The notes under the pieces are model-generated. The model had not been told where the DNA came from, did no database searches, and saw nothing but the letters and a program-made list of their open reading frames with translations. This document shows, piece after piece, positions 44,858 to 58,012 of a DNA stretch of 64,000 nucleotides. This DNA is from Epinephelus fuscoguttatus (lineage: Eukaryota; Chordata; Actinopteri; Perciformes; Serranidae): contig NC_064756.1 of the NCBI RefSeq assembly GCF_011397635.1, forward strand, positions 34,090,996 to 34,154,995. Reading direction: 5' to 3'. Every line of letters starts with the position of its first letter. The stretch's first letter is position 1. Position numbers and translations under genes: made by a program.

Positions 44858-44960
44858 CTTGGATAACTGAAATAACCGGTTCCTTATGCGCTGTTTGTGA
44901 GGTGTACTCAATTTTTTAGCTGACTACCAAAGAGTCTTGTCAACCAAGCGTTCAAGATGG
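44858..44960 (-). promoter_or_regulatory. ddx6: ddx6 5' non-coding exon 1 and core promoter
   Basis: A minus-strand segment ends in a good splice donor, CCAAG|GTAAATG, at 44858/44857. Its start lies near 44960, beside a YY1-type motif (GGCCATCTTG on the minus strand at about 44946-44956), a common feature of TATA-less housekeeping promoters. The first coding exon has an acceptor (TAACAG) about 20 nt before its ATG, so at least one non-coding exon must lie upstream and this is the best candidate. The 5' end is approximate. Confidence 0.6.
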
Positions 44961-46395
44961 CCTCCACTCGTATTTGAACCCGCCCCCATCCAACTAATCA
45001 GCTGATTTCATTTCAAATCAAGGATTTACTTTAGGGTGTCGTGTCAAAATTATACTTTTAGACTATTACTAACTCCACTCCACAATCCAGTGTACAATTT
45101 GTATATCATCAGTGCCATCGTCTTTCACTCAAATGTACGTAACGTCCATCTATATTATTGGGATTAATGCCACCTTAAATTAAGTAAATAAATAACACAA
45201 CACACAGTGTTCACCACTGTTGTTACTTACTTTACCCACTCTGACACACTGTGATCACTTGTGTGGAGGGGAATCCTGTAAACTAGATTACCCTAGGTCA
45301 AAGCAATGTACTTCCATAGTCAAATTACCAAAGCTATATTGTGTGTACCCTGTTTTTTTTTCTACCAAACTTAAGAGTTAAACCACTGTGAAAACCAAAA
45401 GGCAATAGAATGATCTGGTAAACCCACAGGAAACAACCCAGGCTAGCTGAGGTAGACTGTGATTGTATTCGAATGCAAAAGCTTGTAACCATTTTAATTC
45501 TATGCTTCGAGCATAGGAATAAAATGGTTGCAAGACACAGGAGGCCTTTCTTGTTTTTAGTCTCCCTGTCATACACCAAATTTTATATTAATGTTTCATA
45601 GGCAAATAACTTGGCTGTATTTTAATTTTATTACAGTCAAGTAACCTTCACTTTGCACTATCGCCTATCATACCGTAAGTTTTAGGACATAGCTACATAA
45701 AAAATACAATTGTGAAGCTTTACGATTCAACAGCTGAGTAGCCCTGAATTAAGGGGTGGCATGTGGATAATAAAGGGGGTCTTTATTTATTTATTAATTT
45801 ATTTTCTATAGTTTTATACCGGTGCTGGAATCAATATGTGATATTTACTGAATATCCATATATAGCTGTTTTGAAAACTTTAGTTAATGGGCATATCACT
45901 GACAGCAATGTGCTCTGTTTTTCAGAAATGCCAGGTCCATACTCACACATTTAAGAGAGATGCCTAGTACAGCCACGGAGCAGTTTCACTGGAAGAGTTG
46001 AGGGTTGAGGATCGGTTCCTCGGTGGCTTTTCCCACCCGAATGTATCCTGCAAACCAGCTACCTACAACAAATTAGACTTTTTGGTTACAAACCCATTTC
46101 TCACTGCCCCCCAGAATTTTGCAAGATAGCTTCTTGAGGTAAATTATTAATTACAATCAAAAACAGAACTGATACCAGTGACAAAGCTGGATGGTGTGTA
46201 TGATTATCCCACATCAACATATTCTTCTTGTCAGAGGATGGCTGGATGTTATAAGATTTATAAGGGTGTGTTGCCAAAAATACCCATCTAAATCTGTGTA
46301 GTTCTGTATGATTGACTCTAGCTTGTCAAAGCTACAATGTACTGTGGGGTGTGGTTACTTGGACTTGCATTACTTCTCTCTCATGTGTACTACAG
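44961..46395. other. Intergenic DNA between divergent ddx6 and cxcr5
   Basis: About 1.4 kb separating two divergently transcribed genes; no other exon is supported. Frames near 45334-45579 have no motif. This interval must contain the distal promoter elements of both genes. Confidence 0.55.
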
Positions 46396-46403
46396 TATAA
46401 AAA
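46396..46403 (+). promoter_or_regulatory. cxcr5: Candidate cxcr5 TATA box
   Basis: TATAAAAA about 170 bp upstream of the predicted initiator codon, placing a start site near 46425 and giving a 5' UTR of about 150 nt. Tissue-restricted receptor genes often use TATA promoters; the assignment is by sequence and spacing only. Confidence 0.5.
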
Positions 46404-46572
46404 GCCTGGTATTGAAACCTTTTGTCAGATTTGACTTGCTGTTTCTGCCAAACGCACCGCTAACGAAGACAGCAGTGAAGCAAATGTAGAAGAACCAGCA
46501 GTAACAGGAAGTACAAGCACATTTCATTACGGCAGTAAAAGATATACATTCAAGTGACTGAGATTAACCCAC

Positions 46573-47787
46573 ATGGCTGTAACAAACACCTTTCAAGCTT
46601 TTGAGGTAAGACATAATTGAGAATTGTTGAAGTGAATTGTGAACTGCTATAGATATTTGTAAAGGTCTATAGCAGGTCACAGATTGATTCAAATCTAATT
46701 TGAGATGCTGAAATGTTGCCTGTGTGTATGTTTAGTTTGTATTTTTTAGTCTTAAAAGAGTGGGTGTGATAGCAAAAGGCTTGATTTGGTCTGTTGTCAA
46801 ATATCCTTAAATTTCTAGTAGACACTTTCCAGATGCTACAGCTTACTATTAAGAACAGTACAGCATAACTCTGCATAAATCTTTAACATTTTCTAAGCCT
46901 CCACTGCAGCATCTGGCATTTTTCAAGGTAGCAAGCAACATATTGCTGCTCTCTATGATTAAGCTTAAACTATAGGATTTTAAAATTGCCAAAAAGTTGA
47001 GAAACATAATTCATGAACTACAGTGGCTTGAATTACTGAACCATAAAAATGCACCTAAACAGATGTGGGTTTGTTACATATTGTGTCCTTCCCGTTGACT
47101 CACTAGGGAATTAAGCGAGAGAGAAAAAACACTGTAATTCATCACGTTTGTTGTGAAAAGAGGATCTAATCACAAGCTTCAAATAGCTTCCAGTTCATTT
47201 ATAATGACACTGGTGTATATGGTAAAAAAAAAAAATATATAATTTTAAACCAATTCAATTCTATCTGTGACTATTTCTGATTTCAAATCAGAGTCGTTCA
47301 GCAAAACATATTATCTTCCTGATGATTATTGCTTATAATATGAATCTAAATGTATGTAATTTACAAACTTGATTATTGTAAAGAAGTTACATTCTAACAT
47401 TAAAAAACTGATATAAGAGCAAGTTATAGTGTAACTGTCACTATGAATTTTAGGCTCAATAATAACATTAAAGGTAACGGCAACAATTATTACATGAATA
47501 AATTATAATTACAGTTTATAGTTTTGAAACATAAAGTTTTGTTTCATCAGACAGAATACTTTTTCAAAGAATCATGAATATATTTAAATATAAAAATATG
47601 TATTACGGTCTTATTCAAAGACATCGTTATTCTAGAAGTAACATAAAAATACCAGAACACAGCAATCTGTTACTAATAATACATTGGAATGTGATGAAAT
47701 TTAAGAGGATATATTCAGTATGTGTAATACTATGAATGTTTGTATATAACATTTTACCCATATTTTAATAATATGGACAATATGTAG

Positions 47788-47818
<31 letters not shown>

Positions 47819-49269
47819 GATAGAGGTTGTGGGGTAAAAAGTCAACAGGATTCATTTACTAGTATACAGCCAAAGTATGATGTTTTGGCATATATACCAC
47901 AAAATGTTTCCTACTTACTGTGAAGGGGAAGTGAAAAAAGCAGCATATTCGGTGTTTCCTGCCTAATAATTTGACTGAGAAAACCACAAGGAACAAAGCA
48001 CAAATCAAGGTAGTTCTTTTAAAGCTACGTTAACAGACTATGTTACAACTAATTTTTCATTTCATTATAAAAAACAACTATTAGAATTTAGCCCAAATCA
48101 ATTGACTATACAATTGTGTATTATTCCACAACACAAACATAATTCTCAAACTGTGATGAAATACTTCATATGAACATTTTCCTCTTTATATTTTACAGCT
48201 GGGTGACTCATATGATTTGGGGAACGACACAGACTACAATTACAGCATCACAAATCAAGAAGAAACCTTCTGTGAGGACAATAAGGGGATTGGCCTGCAG
48301 ATCTTTCATGCCATGTTTCAACCTCTGCTGTACAGCTTGAGCTTCCTGCTGGGTGTGGCAGGGAATGGCCTGATGATAACAGTCCTCCTGAGACGTTGGC
48401 GCCTCCTGCGCATCACCGAGATCTACCTGCTGCACCTCGCCCTGGCTGACCTCATGCTCCTTGTCACGTTTCCTTTTTATGTAGTTGAAAATATAAATGG
48501 TTGGCTGTTTGGGGAGTTTCTCTGCAAGCTTATTGGCCTGATGCAAAATCTTAACCTCCACTGTGGGTGTTTCCTTCTAGCATGCATTGGGTTTGATCGC
48601 TATTTGGCTATTGTTCATGCTATTCCTAGTATGCAAAGTCGACGTCCAAGAACAGTGCACCTGACATGCATGTTATTGTGGCTGGTCTGTTTTGGTTTAT
48701 CAGTACCCAATGCTGTGTTTCTTTCTGTAAAGGAAGACCCTACGAGCACATCTAGGCTCTCCTGTTTCTATCATCATTTCCGTATCCATGCAAACAACTG
48801 GGTTTTGGCCAACAGAGTTTTAGATCATCTGTGCTTTTTCCTACCTCTGGCTGTCATGAGCTATTGTTACACAGCAGTGGTAGTTACTTTGCACAACAGT
48901 CAAAAAAGCAAAGCTAAGCAAGGGGCAATTCGATTGGCTGTACTTGTCACTCTCGTTTTTTTCTTCTGTTGGCTGCCTTATAATATCACCTTACTGATAA
49001 AAACTGTGAGTGACCAACATAATATAAACTGTGAACTTATGGTCAACCTGCCTCCCGCCCTTGATGTGACGAAGAGCCTGGGGTTCTCACACTGTTGCCT
49101 GAACCCTTTCTTGTACGCCTTTGTTGGGGTGCGGTTTCGCAGGGAGCTTATACACTTAATTTGTAAACTGGGCTGCAGCCGAGTTTGCCTACCTTTCATC
49201 AGACCTCAAGGTCACAGTCGCCCTTCCATTTCTGATGGAGTAACAACAACCAGCACCATCCTCATCTAA
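46573..49269 (+). CDS. cxcr5: C-X-C chemokine receptor type 5 (CXCR5), two coding exons
   Basis: G-protein-coupled receptor for CXCL13, which guides B cells and follicular T cells in mammals. Exon 1 (46573-46605) encodes MAVTNTFQAFE and ends at GAG|GTAAG. Exon 2 (48199-49269) follows a TTTTACAG acceptor in the same phase, for 367 residues in total (human 372, which has the same short-exon-1 layout). The N-terminus carries NDT and NYS glycosylation sequons and an acidic Tyr-rich patch (DTDYNYS) suitable for tyrosine sulfation. Seven hydrophobic helices are visible: NGLMITV (TM1), LALADL (TM2), GFDRYLAIVHA with DRY at 144-146 (TM3/ICL2), CWLPYN (TM6) and HCCLNPFLYAF (TM7). ACIGFDRYLAIVHA and HCCLNPFLY are closest to CXCR5 among chemokine receptors. 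The Ser/Thr-rich tail fits arrestin/GRK regulation. The gene appears intact. Confidence 0.93.
46606..48198 (+). other. cxcr5: cxcr5 intron 1
   Basis: A 1.6-kb GT-AG intron splitting the first 11 codons from the receptor body. It is very AT-rich and contains a GATA microsatellite near 47785 but no other recognisable exon. Confidence 0.8.
47785..47824. repeat. (GATA)n microsatellite
   Basis: About ten GATA units with one GATAAATA interruption, inside the cxcr5 intron. Confidence 0.95.
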
Positions 49270-49515
49270 TTAACTCTTATACAATGTCAGCTGTAACTAA
49301 AATGCTTCCGTTTGGTTCTGCAATATTTCATTTGTAATGATGTTTTAAATTTTATCAGATGTTCTGACAATACAGTACCCATTGCTTCTTTGATTGCATT
49401 TAAAAGATGTTTTATTTACCCAGTCAAGAAAAAAATGTTATTGTTGGCCGGAAACTGTTTTTGCTTGTATTTTAGCTTCTGCTACTTGAACTTAATAAAG
49501 ATTTCATATATTATA
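49270..49515 (+). other. cxcr5: cxcr5 3' UTR
   Basis: Short 3' UTR from the stop codon to shortly after the AATAAA at 49494-49499. No other feature seen. Confidence 0.6.
49494..49499 (+). terminator. cxcr5: cxcr5 polyadenylation signal (AATAAA)
   Basis: Canonical AATAAA about 225 bp beyond the stop, followed by a GT-rich stretch (CAACTGTGTCCCCTTGTCAG) typical of a downstream cleavage element. Confidence 0.65.
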
Positions 49516-49946
49516 CAGCAACTGTGTCCCCTTGTCAGTGTTATCAAACAACAATAATTGACAACACAATAACCAAAACTAAAACCACCTTAGAGATCAG
49601 TATTATTCTATTTTTAGACTTCTATTAAAACACTGTTATACAGAACAACTGCAAACAATCACAAATTGCATCTTATATACAGCAAGTATATATTATATAT
49701 AATTCCTTTGCACAACAGTTTGGTAGTTGGAGAAAATAAATCAGTGATATTAAAACAAATAGAAATTTGAGGCACTCCTCTCCTGACTGCCACTCTGTTC
49801 CCACAACAAATACACACATCTTTGAAATATACATATTTTACAGTATTTTAGAAAATGGCTTCAGATTTGTTATTGAACTGTGTTACAGTGCTTTTAAATA
49901 TTCAATTTTCATCAGGTGTAATCCAAAATTTAAAGAGTATCACTGA

Positions 49947-49952
49947 TTTATT
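49947..49952 (-). terminator. bcl9l: Candidate bcl9l polyadenylation signal (AATAAA)
   Basis: AATAAA on the minus strand about 115 bp beyond the bcl9l stop. The next TTTATT toward cxcr5 lies near 49408, inside the cxcr5 3' UTR, so use of the nearer site keeps the two convergent transcripts apart by roughly 400 bp. Confidence 0.45.
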
Positions 49953-50066
49953 GTTTTTACAGTTCCTCTTTTCAAATAACTGCAAGAATAACATTAATGA
50001 AAAAACTGGACTCAATGGGAAGGTGACCTAGTGGACATGATTTTTATACAGTTTATGTTAGCTGGA

Positions 50067-53000
50067 TCAGAATGGCATATTGGCCATACCTCCAGGGCCA
50101 TAGCCAATAGGACTGTCCAGAGACATTCCCCGCTGTCTGAGAGACTGGGGGCCCATCATACCAGACTGTGGGTGGGAAGGGGCCATCATGGGACCCTGAG
50201 GGGACATTAGAGGACCCTGGGGACCAAACGGATCCCCGGATATTGGCATGCTTCGCTGCTTAGCCTGCATCATCATAATGTTTTGCTGTGCCATCAGATT
50301 GTGTGGGTGCTGCTGAGAGGACATCATGCCAGGGTAAGGATTGGAAGGATGGTGGAGAAGGCTGTTCGCCATCATGGCTTGCTGTTGCTGGAGTTGCTGC
50401 TGGGGCACCATGCCTGTCCTTCCCATCATATGTCCAGGGGGGCACATGGGGCCCATACCCCCACCAGACACCATACCCCTAGTGCCCCCTTGAGGAATGC
50501 CCATGTTTTGGCGTATTCCACCATGTGAGGGGTGAAGTGGCAGCTGCTGTTCAGCCATCATATTCTGTAGGTTTGCTAAGTGGGGGTTAGACGATGGGCC
50601 AGAAGATGATAGCTGTTTGAGGAGCTGCTGTGGAGTAGGTTGCTGGGATGGTGGCCCCTGATGTGGATTCTGATGTGGCTCACTCTTTGGGAAATACTGA
50701 AGAGTGCTACTGGGCTTATCAGAAGGAATGATGCGGGAGAGATCAAACTCAGGGATCCCTGTGTGAGAGGGTCGTATAACTTCACTTAGATCTGGGCCAT
50801 CCCCCATGGGCAAAGAGGCAAATGAGTCTGAGGGATGAGAGGGGCGCTGGTGAGGATGACCTTTTCTAAGTAGGTGTAACTGCTGAGGTGGGAGAATATC
50901 CTCATTCGACTGAGAGAAATTCTGTGACATTCCTCCAATAGGTGAGTGCATGTGCCCATGAGGTGGTGGCTGGATGCGAGGGAAACCTGTCATCTGGTTC
51001 TGAGACATAGGTGAAACATTGCAGGGCCCCATTCCTTCAGGTGCACCTCCTCCCATCATGGCAGAATTCATGGCAGGCATGCCCATTTGGTTTGGGGATG
51101 AAAGCACAGGTCCTGAGGCATCATGGGGCAGGTGTTGCTGACCTTGGCTCACAATACCCATGGGGCTTTGTGGATCACTGTGGGGACCGATGGAGCCCTG
51201 GGAGACAAGTATCTGGGAGGTCTGGGAGTTCCCCATGTTTCCTGGTGATAAAACAAAACCAGCATGCGGAAAATCACATTATTAACATTTGAAAATAGAC
51301 TGCCCTTTTCCTCAGCCCATTATACTAAAATATTAATTGGGGGTCTATTCATATTTTCAAGCAGCACTACTATGAGAGTTTTGGCTGAGAGAAGGTTTTT
51401 ACAGGGAAAGCAATATAGATCTACAAATAAACACATTTTATTGATTTATTCAGTTAGTCAGTCTTTCTCTGAAGGCATGGCAGCATCTACTAATGACACA
51501 CTGAACCAGAGTCATTCTACTGCTTCTTCTCTACATACTGCAGAACTGTATAGGGTATTTTCCATATGTGTCACAATGTGTCCTTGCTTTCATACCTCCA
51601 ATGCTGACACCAGATAGAAGAGGTCGATCTGGCAGCATCTCATCGTCAGAAGTGGCAATTGTTTTGATTGCATCATGGTAGAGAGGAGTAGAACTGGGCA
51701 TGGCATATTTGGACATCTGAGACATGATAAGAGATAAAGGATTCTGAGATGGAGGGTTATCGGGAGAGGAAGTAAATGGCATACTAGGATTCATAGAGCC
51801 TGGCTGGCTAATGGGTGTAGAGTTGGAACTCCTGGGGGGAAGTGATTGGCCTGCAAAGAACATTAAAAAGAATTAATGTCACATTAATGAAAGGAACCGC
51901 TTTAATAATGATCAAACATCATCTTGGATTTTGAGTGTACCTGTCTCAGTGGAACTACTTCCTCCATTGCCCACTACCTTCCCACTCGTTGGACCACCTG
52001 GACTTGGAAGAGCTGTTTTGGGAGACGCCCACCCTGGAGAGCCCACAGCCATGGCAGGGGACTTGAGTCGTCCAGGAGAAGCAGATGGAGAGTGCAACCC
52101 AAGGTTGGAAGACCCCATTATCTGGGGGGACTTCATGGAAGAAGAGGAGGGAGTCCCAGCACCAGACGCAGGGGGAAGAGTGGGGTGATGCCCTGCAGAG
52201 GAGATCTGTGAGGGTGACTTCAGTCCTGGAGCAGAGGGGGAAGGTAGAAGAGGAGATGGCTCTTGGTTGAGGGATGGAGACTTGAGTTGATGGGGACGAG
52301 GCACAGAAGGAGAGGTCAGCGGGTTAACATTGATTGATAGGTCTGAGGGGTGCCTAGAACCAAGGTCTACTCCCCTGAGGCCTCCAGTCATTGGCATATG
52401 ACTAAGCCGTGATGTACCTCCCATTTGATTATGACCTTGCTGCTCAGGCCCAAACATCTCAGGCCCAGGTTGTTGAAGATAAGGCCCATCTACTTGTCCT
52501 CCAGAGAAGGGACCTTGATTAGGAAACTGGAAGGGGCCATCAGGTCCTGGGATCATTCCCTTATTTACTCCTCTTCCATTCTGTGAAGCCCTGATTCTTG
52601 AAATCTCTCCAGGGCTAAACATGTCACCTAAAGGCCCTCCTCCTGCAGGACCTCCTCTGAGCTTCTGAGATAGCATCATCTGCTGTTGTTGCTGAACATT
52701 CATCTGTGGGTTCATGTTCATTGGGAGGTTGCTCCCTAAATGAGAATCCACCAGGTCTCTTATCTGAGGACCCCCTCCAGGAGAGCCCATAATCTCCCGT
52801 GAACCAGGAAAGTCCATAGGATCACCTCGAGTTGAGGGTAGACCCCGGCCCATTCCCAAACTGTGAAAGTCTGGCCCCCCAGGATTATCTATTATTCTTG
52901 AACCAAGGTTGCCCTGTTGCTGCTGTTTAGCCAATCTGTCAAGTTCAAACCTGGGAATCCCCTGCATTTGCCGTTTCTCCATGAGGCGAAACATTTCCTC

Positions 53001-56000
53001 ATGTGTTAACAGATGTTCTGGGTCCCCTTGCATGTGCTGAGGAGGTCCACCAGGGTAGCAGCCATGAAAGGGACCTCCGCCGCCTATGTTGTTGGGCATA
53101 TCATCAAGCCAAATCATCCCTGGCCTGGTGGGCCTTTGAGGTCCGAGACCCTCCACTGATAAAACTCCCCCTGCACTACCAGGAAAACCGCCTCCCCCTG
53201 GTGGCCCTCTCTGCATTTGTCCCAGGAACCTGGGGCCACGGGGTCCCTCTTGGTGCATGTCTATCATTCGTGCATTTCCACCTATTCCTCCTCCCATCAT
53301 ATTGCCAGGACCCCACTGCTGGTCTCCAGGCTTGCTGTGGTAGGGAGGAGGGGGTCCTCTCATCATCATAGGACCTCCATGCATGCCAATTTCTGTCATC
53401 ATTCTAAAGTGCTGTGGATGTGTGGGGGGTTGTATCTCTTGTTGTCGTCTCTTCTCTTGGTAGTATTCTTCTTGAAGTTTCCTCCATGCCATTTGCTCTG
53501 GGGTCAGCCCTTCTGGTCCAAGTAACGGACCCATGTCCACCCCAGGTGAAGACAGCTGGTGATGGGGGTGTTGTGGTAGGTTATGGTGAGAGTCCATTTG
53601 AGGGCTGTCAAGGGCAGGTCCAGCAAGGGACTGTGTTTGAGATATGATGGACTGAAGGGGTTCTTCATATTTCTTCATCCCCCCCATTGGAGCCAAGGCT
53701 GAGGATAGCATATTACCACTACTGCAGTTTCCAGAGTTATTAGTACCATTGTCACTGTCCTCGAGTATACCGCTCCTATCAGTATTGTTGTTATTATTTA
53801 GGTTGGAGGAATTATTACTAGCATTGTTGTTGGAGCCTCCTGTGTCTCCTGGGCCTCCACTTGCCCCACTGCGCAGAAGCAGCCTCTCTATATCTCTCAG
53901 TGTCTGCAAAGAGCGTTCCCTGTGTTCCAGCTGCTCTTTGGAAAGACCATCCGTGTGCCCTGGGCCACCCCTCTGGCCTGTATCACCCTGTAGGTGTGCT
54001 GAAAGAATGGAGGGACTGCCCGAGGGAGAAACAGTAGGAACAGGAAGAGACATACCCCCTGCACCCTCCCCATCTCCAGTTCCTGGGACTGGGCCTGCAG
54101 GTGTGGCCGTGCTTCCTCCGTCTGACCTATGGACAACGATATTGTTATTGCTGGAAACTCCACCAGGTCTGGTCTGAGAGGATTCATTATCGGAGTGTCC
54201 CGCTGATGACGGTGTCCCTGCAGGATGCAATGGGCCTCCAACTCCTGCAGAGGCTGGCCGTGGAGTTCCACTTTGGGATTTAGGGGTGCCTGTGGGTGGA
54301 GAGCTGCTAGAGTTTGCTTTCTCAGACTGGTTAGGAAGCTTTCCTGATGTGTGGCCCTGTAGCAGACAAAAGGAAAAAAGAAACAATTACATTAAGTGCA
54401 TAATAGGTATTTCACTAGTAGCAGTAGAAATTTTAGTTAATGTATATATAGTATATTGTCCGTTTGTTGATTTGCCTAAACAACACAGTGCACTTCACTT
54501 TCTCAACACAAGCATTTGCAGCGGTCATAACAGCTGCTGATGGAAACAGGAACAAGCGGTTTTCTAAGACCAAAATAGCTAAAGAAATAACCTCCCCACA
54601 TGCTTTGCATCTGTGGTCTTTACTGTGGAAAAACACTTTTAACCTCCCCGTGGTTTAACACAAACTTGACCCTTTATTTAATTTGCCACTGACCTGCTCC
54701 AACTTGGTGCGTGATACATTTTGCTGGTGAAACAGAAGGATGGAATCGGTCTGTCCTTTCATTACTGCCTCTGCAGCACTGTCAAAAAAACAGAGCAATA
54801 TTACAAAAGAAATCATCACTACAATTACATAATTCAGTGTTTAACTGGAGATCTGATCAAAATCAAAAAGACAATCTCGACATCTCCATTTCTGATGTGA
54901 ATAATAATCTGCATGTACAGCCTGCAAATAGCTCTTACCTGTTGGCTAGGCTGGTTGTGAAAACGTACACCACTTGCTGTGAAGGCGGAGGTGGCTCTGT
55001 CTTTAACCCTGGTCCCACTCCACATCCCATTACAGGACCTGCAGGTTCAGACACAGGCCCTGCAGACAGGCGATCAGAGAGCCCTTGGATAGGACCTGCC
55101 AGCCCACGCTCTCCTAAAAACATCAGCAGCACACAATTTGGTTAAAGTGGTACCCTGGTTTATAATTTTAATAGCAGTACATCCTTTTGGCTACAACATC
55201 TAAACACTAGATGGAGCTAAAACACATATAAAGTGAAATCAGTGGAAAGTAGTAGTGTGGCACGTCAAGCTGACAGCCTCTTCCTTTCAGTGTGTGTGAG
55301 CAGGATCTGCTCTGGATAATTTATGGCTTTAACCTGTTGTTTTCAGAGAAAACAAAATTGAGATGCAGCAGGGGATTTCTACATGTCAGTCATGTGGCCT
55401 TCAAAGGTTCAATGACACTACTGTTAGTGAGGACTATGCTACATTCAGACAACAGCAACTGGTAGTGTGTTTCCCCATCTGTGGAGGCGGGCAGACTCAC
55501 GGTGGGTCGCAGTGTGTGGCTTGTCTTCATCTTCCTCCGTGTCAGGTCCAGAGCACCATTCATCTCCACTATATGGCTGTTTCTTCTCCAGAACACAGCG
55601 CCGCTTGCTGCGCATAACACCCTCTAGAGGACAATACACGCACACATCAACACTTGGACAACAACTGTCATAGTATTGTCTCTTTTAAGAGCACATCAAT
55701 GTAATTTTGTTATTATAATTCACCACTAAAGGTCAAAAGCCATCCCCATGTTTCCCAGAGCCAGAAGCTGACATGCTAATGCAGTTTGTCTAATGTGCTG
55801 TAAGTTATACAATCCCACCCCACAGCTGCATTGGCAAAGGTAAGGAATCACTTTAAACCTGGACAGGATGTCAGAATCACTTCAAATCAATCATCAAATG
55901 TTGTTCAGTGAAAATGGAAATTAGCTGCATCATAAAGTCATGTTGGTAAAATGTGTCATAGTCATGTAATCACATATTATGTTAATCAGAGCTACTAAAA

Positions 56001-56879
56001 TTTACACACTTGAATTATCAAAAATGCTTGTGGGTAAAAATGAAACACTAGAATCATTTGCAGTTCTGCTCGTCCCTGTATTGGTTCTTTTTTCTTTCCA
56101 CAACAAAATGCCATGCATACTAATCACATCTGCAGATGCAATGTTTTGAGAAGCATGTGCTGAGCTTTCTCACATGGTGTAATTATGATTTTGTGGATGC
56201 ACAAGCTGCTGTGCACCGGTGGGTGCAAGCAGCTGCAGGAAATATGCAGCAGCTTTAACATTTCCAGAAGGTAACCTACAGTAGAAGAGGCAAAACTAAC
56301 TTCTGACAGCAAATACAACTGTGGGTTTTTCTCACTTAAATGGTGACGGGAGAGAAAGGTATACTGGCGATATCCCTGATTACTGTCACATATTTAGAGA
56401 TACTTTTAAAACAAATCAGTGAAGGCTTTTCAGGTTCATTACTCAACATCTTACTCACTTTGTGGCAGAAAACTACCTTCCAATAAACACATCAGATGAG
56501 CTTGGGTAACCATACACATATAAAATGTGCAAATGTACAGTAAGGAAGGAAGGAAGTGTGCAGTGACAGTACAGAGAAAAGGACAGCAGAGGGAGGGCTA
56601 CTACCTTGACACAGAAAGACAGTCTGAAAGAGCTGACCTCTTCTGTGAATGTTTTTGTTAGCGGCAGTTACTGGTTTATCTTAACAAGAAACTTAAAAAG
56701 AAAAAGAAACTTAACCGTGTTCAGACTGTTTGTCACTGACTCTCTGCGGGTTTGATGGCGGACTGATTTGAAGTGAAGAGTAGGGAGGCTTGGGTTTCAT
56801 TTGAATGCACTTTTCTACAAGCAGAAATTAGATCACAGGGAGTGAGACAGAAAGAGCGAGACAGAGGCAGTGTGTGGTA

Positions 56880-56948
<69 letters not shown>

Positions 56949-58012
56949 AGGTCAAATGGAGCCAGAGGAGATTTCCCCTCAAATGATCCACCCTATCTTT
57001 CTTTCTCTCCATCTTTCAGCTTGTTGCTCTTTGTGTTGGAACCACACCTCTGAGTGTGTCAAGTTGTGTGTGTTTATGTGTGTGTTTAAAGAGGTTCAAG
57101 TCATGTACAGGAAGCCCAGATGAGTTTCACAAAATCATACTGTCATCTGCAGTCAATCGCTCACATGAACGCTTAAGTAAGCAACAGCAAACAAATGCAA
57201 ATCAAACACTGTACTGAACCACATGAACACGATTGTTTACCAAACACTCACAAAGGGAACTTTAACTCTTCCCACCCACTCGCTGTCTCTGCTTTAATAA
57301 CAACCTCTCTAGGCTTACTAAGTTTTCGCAACCTCATGACCTGTCTCTCCCTCTGAGCACTACAGAAAGCCCAGATGCTTTTTCATCTGAGACACGTCAC
57401 TGCCGCGCGGGCACGGCACAAACTATCAAAAGCCAGGGGGAAATTCTGACGCTTCACTGAAAGGTCAGGGCATTTTAGCTAGAGAGAAAACAAGTTATTC
57501 TGTCCTCTCAGTCCTTACATTCACTTCCTGCTGTGGAGGAGGTGAATGCACGTTATCTGGTATTTCGGGTAAAGATTTGGCTGATAGGAGGGTAAAGGAA
57601 GTGAACTTCTGCATACTTAGAACAGAGGCACACTGTCTATATGTCCCAGATGCTAACACAGTTTTGTTTGTGCGTGAATGGCCTTACCTCCTTTGGCATC
57701 AGTCTCTAGCGCTGGAGGAACAGCATTTCTTGATTCACCAGAGTCAATTGAGACGCTCCGCTCTCGCTTGGATTTGGTTTTCAGCATCCCTCCAACGCTG
57801 CTCACTGATTGGCTGACCGCCTTCAGTCCAGGGTTGCCGGGGGAAATCTGGTTGGTTTTGACTCCATGGTTCCCGGCACCAACGCCCTTTGGACCCAGGT
57901 GGCCAGCAGCTCCCTGCTGCTGTTGAGCCTGCTGGTTTACACTGGGTATTTGGGATCGGCTGTCACTGGTGACCTGCTTGCCATGATTGGCCAGTTTATT
58001 GTCTGGGTGCAT
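50067..58012 (-). CDS. bcl9l: BCL9-like protein (BCL9L/B9L, legless family), seven coding exons
   Basis: Nuclear adaptor linking beta-catenin to Pygopus in Wnt target-gene activation. Coding exons in order: 57688-58012, 55501-55623, 54939-55113, 54694-54778, 51941-54356, 51596-51850, 50067-51241, joining in frame to 1517 residues (human about 1499). The start MHPDNKLANHGK and the stretch KGVGAGNHG match BCL9L rather than BCL9; an in-frame TGA lies ten codons upstream. Exon 2 has a basic segment RSKRRCVLEKK (likely nuclear localisation) and YSGDEWCSGPD. HD1, the Pygo-PHD-binding region, is at about 196-236 (VVYVFTTSLAN + SAAEAVMKG), spanning exons 3/4. HD2, the beta-catenin-binding helix LSKEQLEHRERSLQTLRDIE, is at about 374-400. 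HD3, LTPEQMAWRKLQEEYYQEKR, is at about 520-545. Conserved C-terminal blocks are NPLSLIMSQMSKYAMPSSTP and TGIPEFDLSRIIPSDKPSST; the end is GGMANMPF. The rest is low-complexity Pro/Gly/Met/Gln, with a short polyQ. Confidence 0.96.
56884..56947. repeat. (GT)n microsatellite in bcl9l intron 1
   Basis: An uninterrupted run of about 32 GT dinucleotides; likely polymorphic. Confidence 0.97.

Noticed and set aside
48217-48219. Start of cxcr5 translation within exon 2
   Set aside because: This codon is TTG, not ATG. A splice acceptor lies just upstream, and an upstream ATG exon joins in the same phase, matching the two-exon structure of mammalian CXCR5.
48208-48561. 117-codon minus-strand frame antisense to cxcr5
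   Set aside because: It overlaps the conserved receptor transmembrane coding region and has no motif of its own.
50283-54283. Numerous plus-strand and alternate-frame ORFs opposite the large bcl9l exons, up to about 140 codons
   Set aside because: They are shadows of the GC-rich Pro/Gly/Gln-coding bcl9l exons, which have an in-frame, domain-containing translation on the minus strand.
50067-58012. Assignment as BCL9 rather than BCL9L
   Set aside because: The N-terminus (MHPDNKLANHGK, KGVGAGNHG), the RSKRRCVLEKKQPYSGDEW exon and the GGMANMPF end match BCL9L, and the CXCR5 neighbour agrees with BCL9L.
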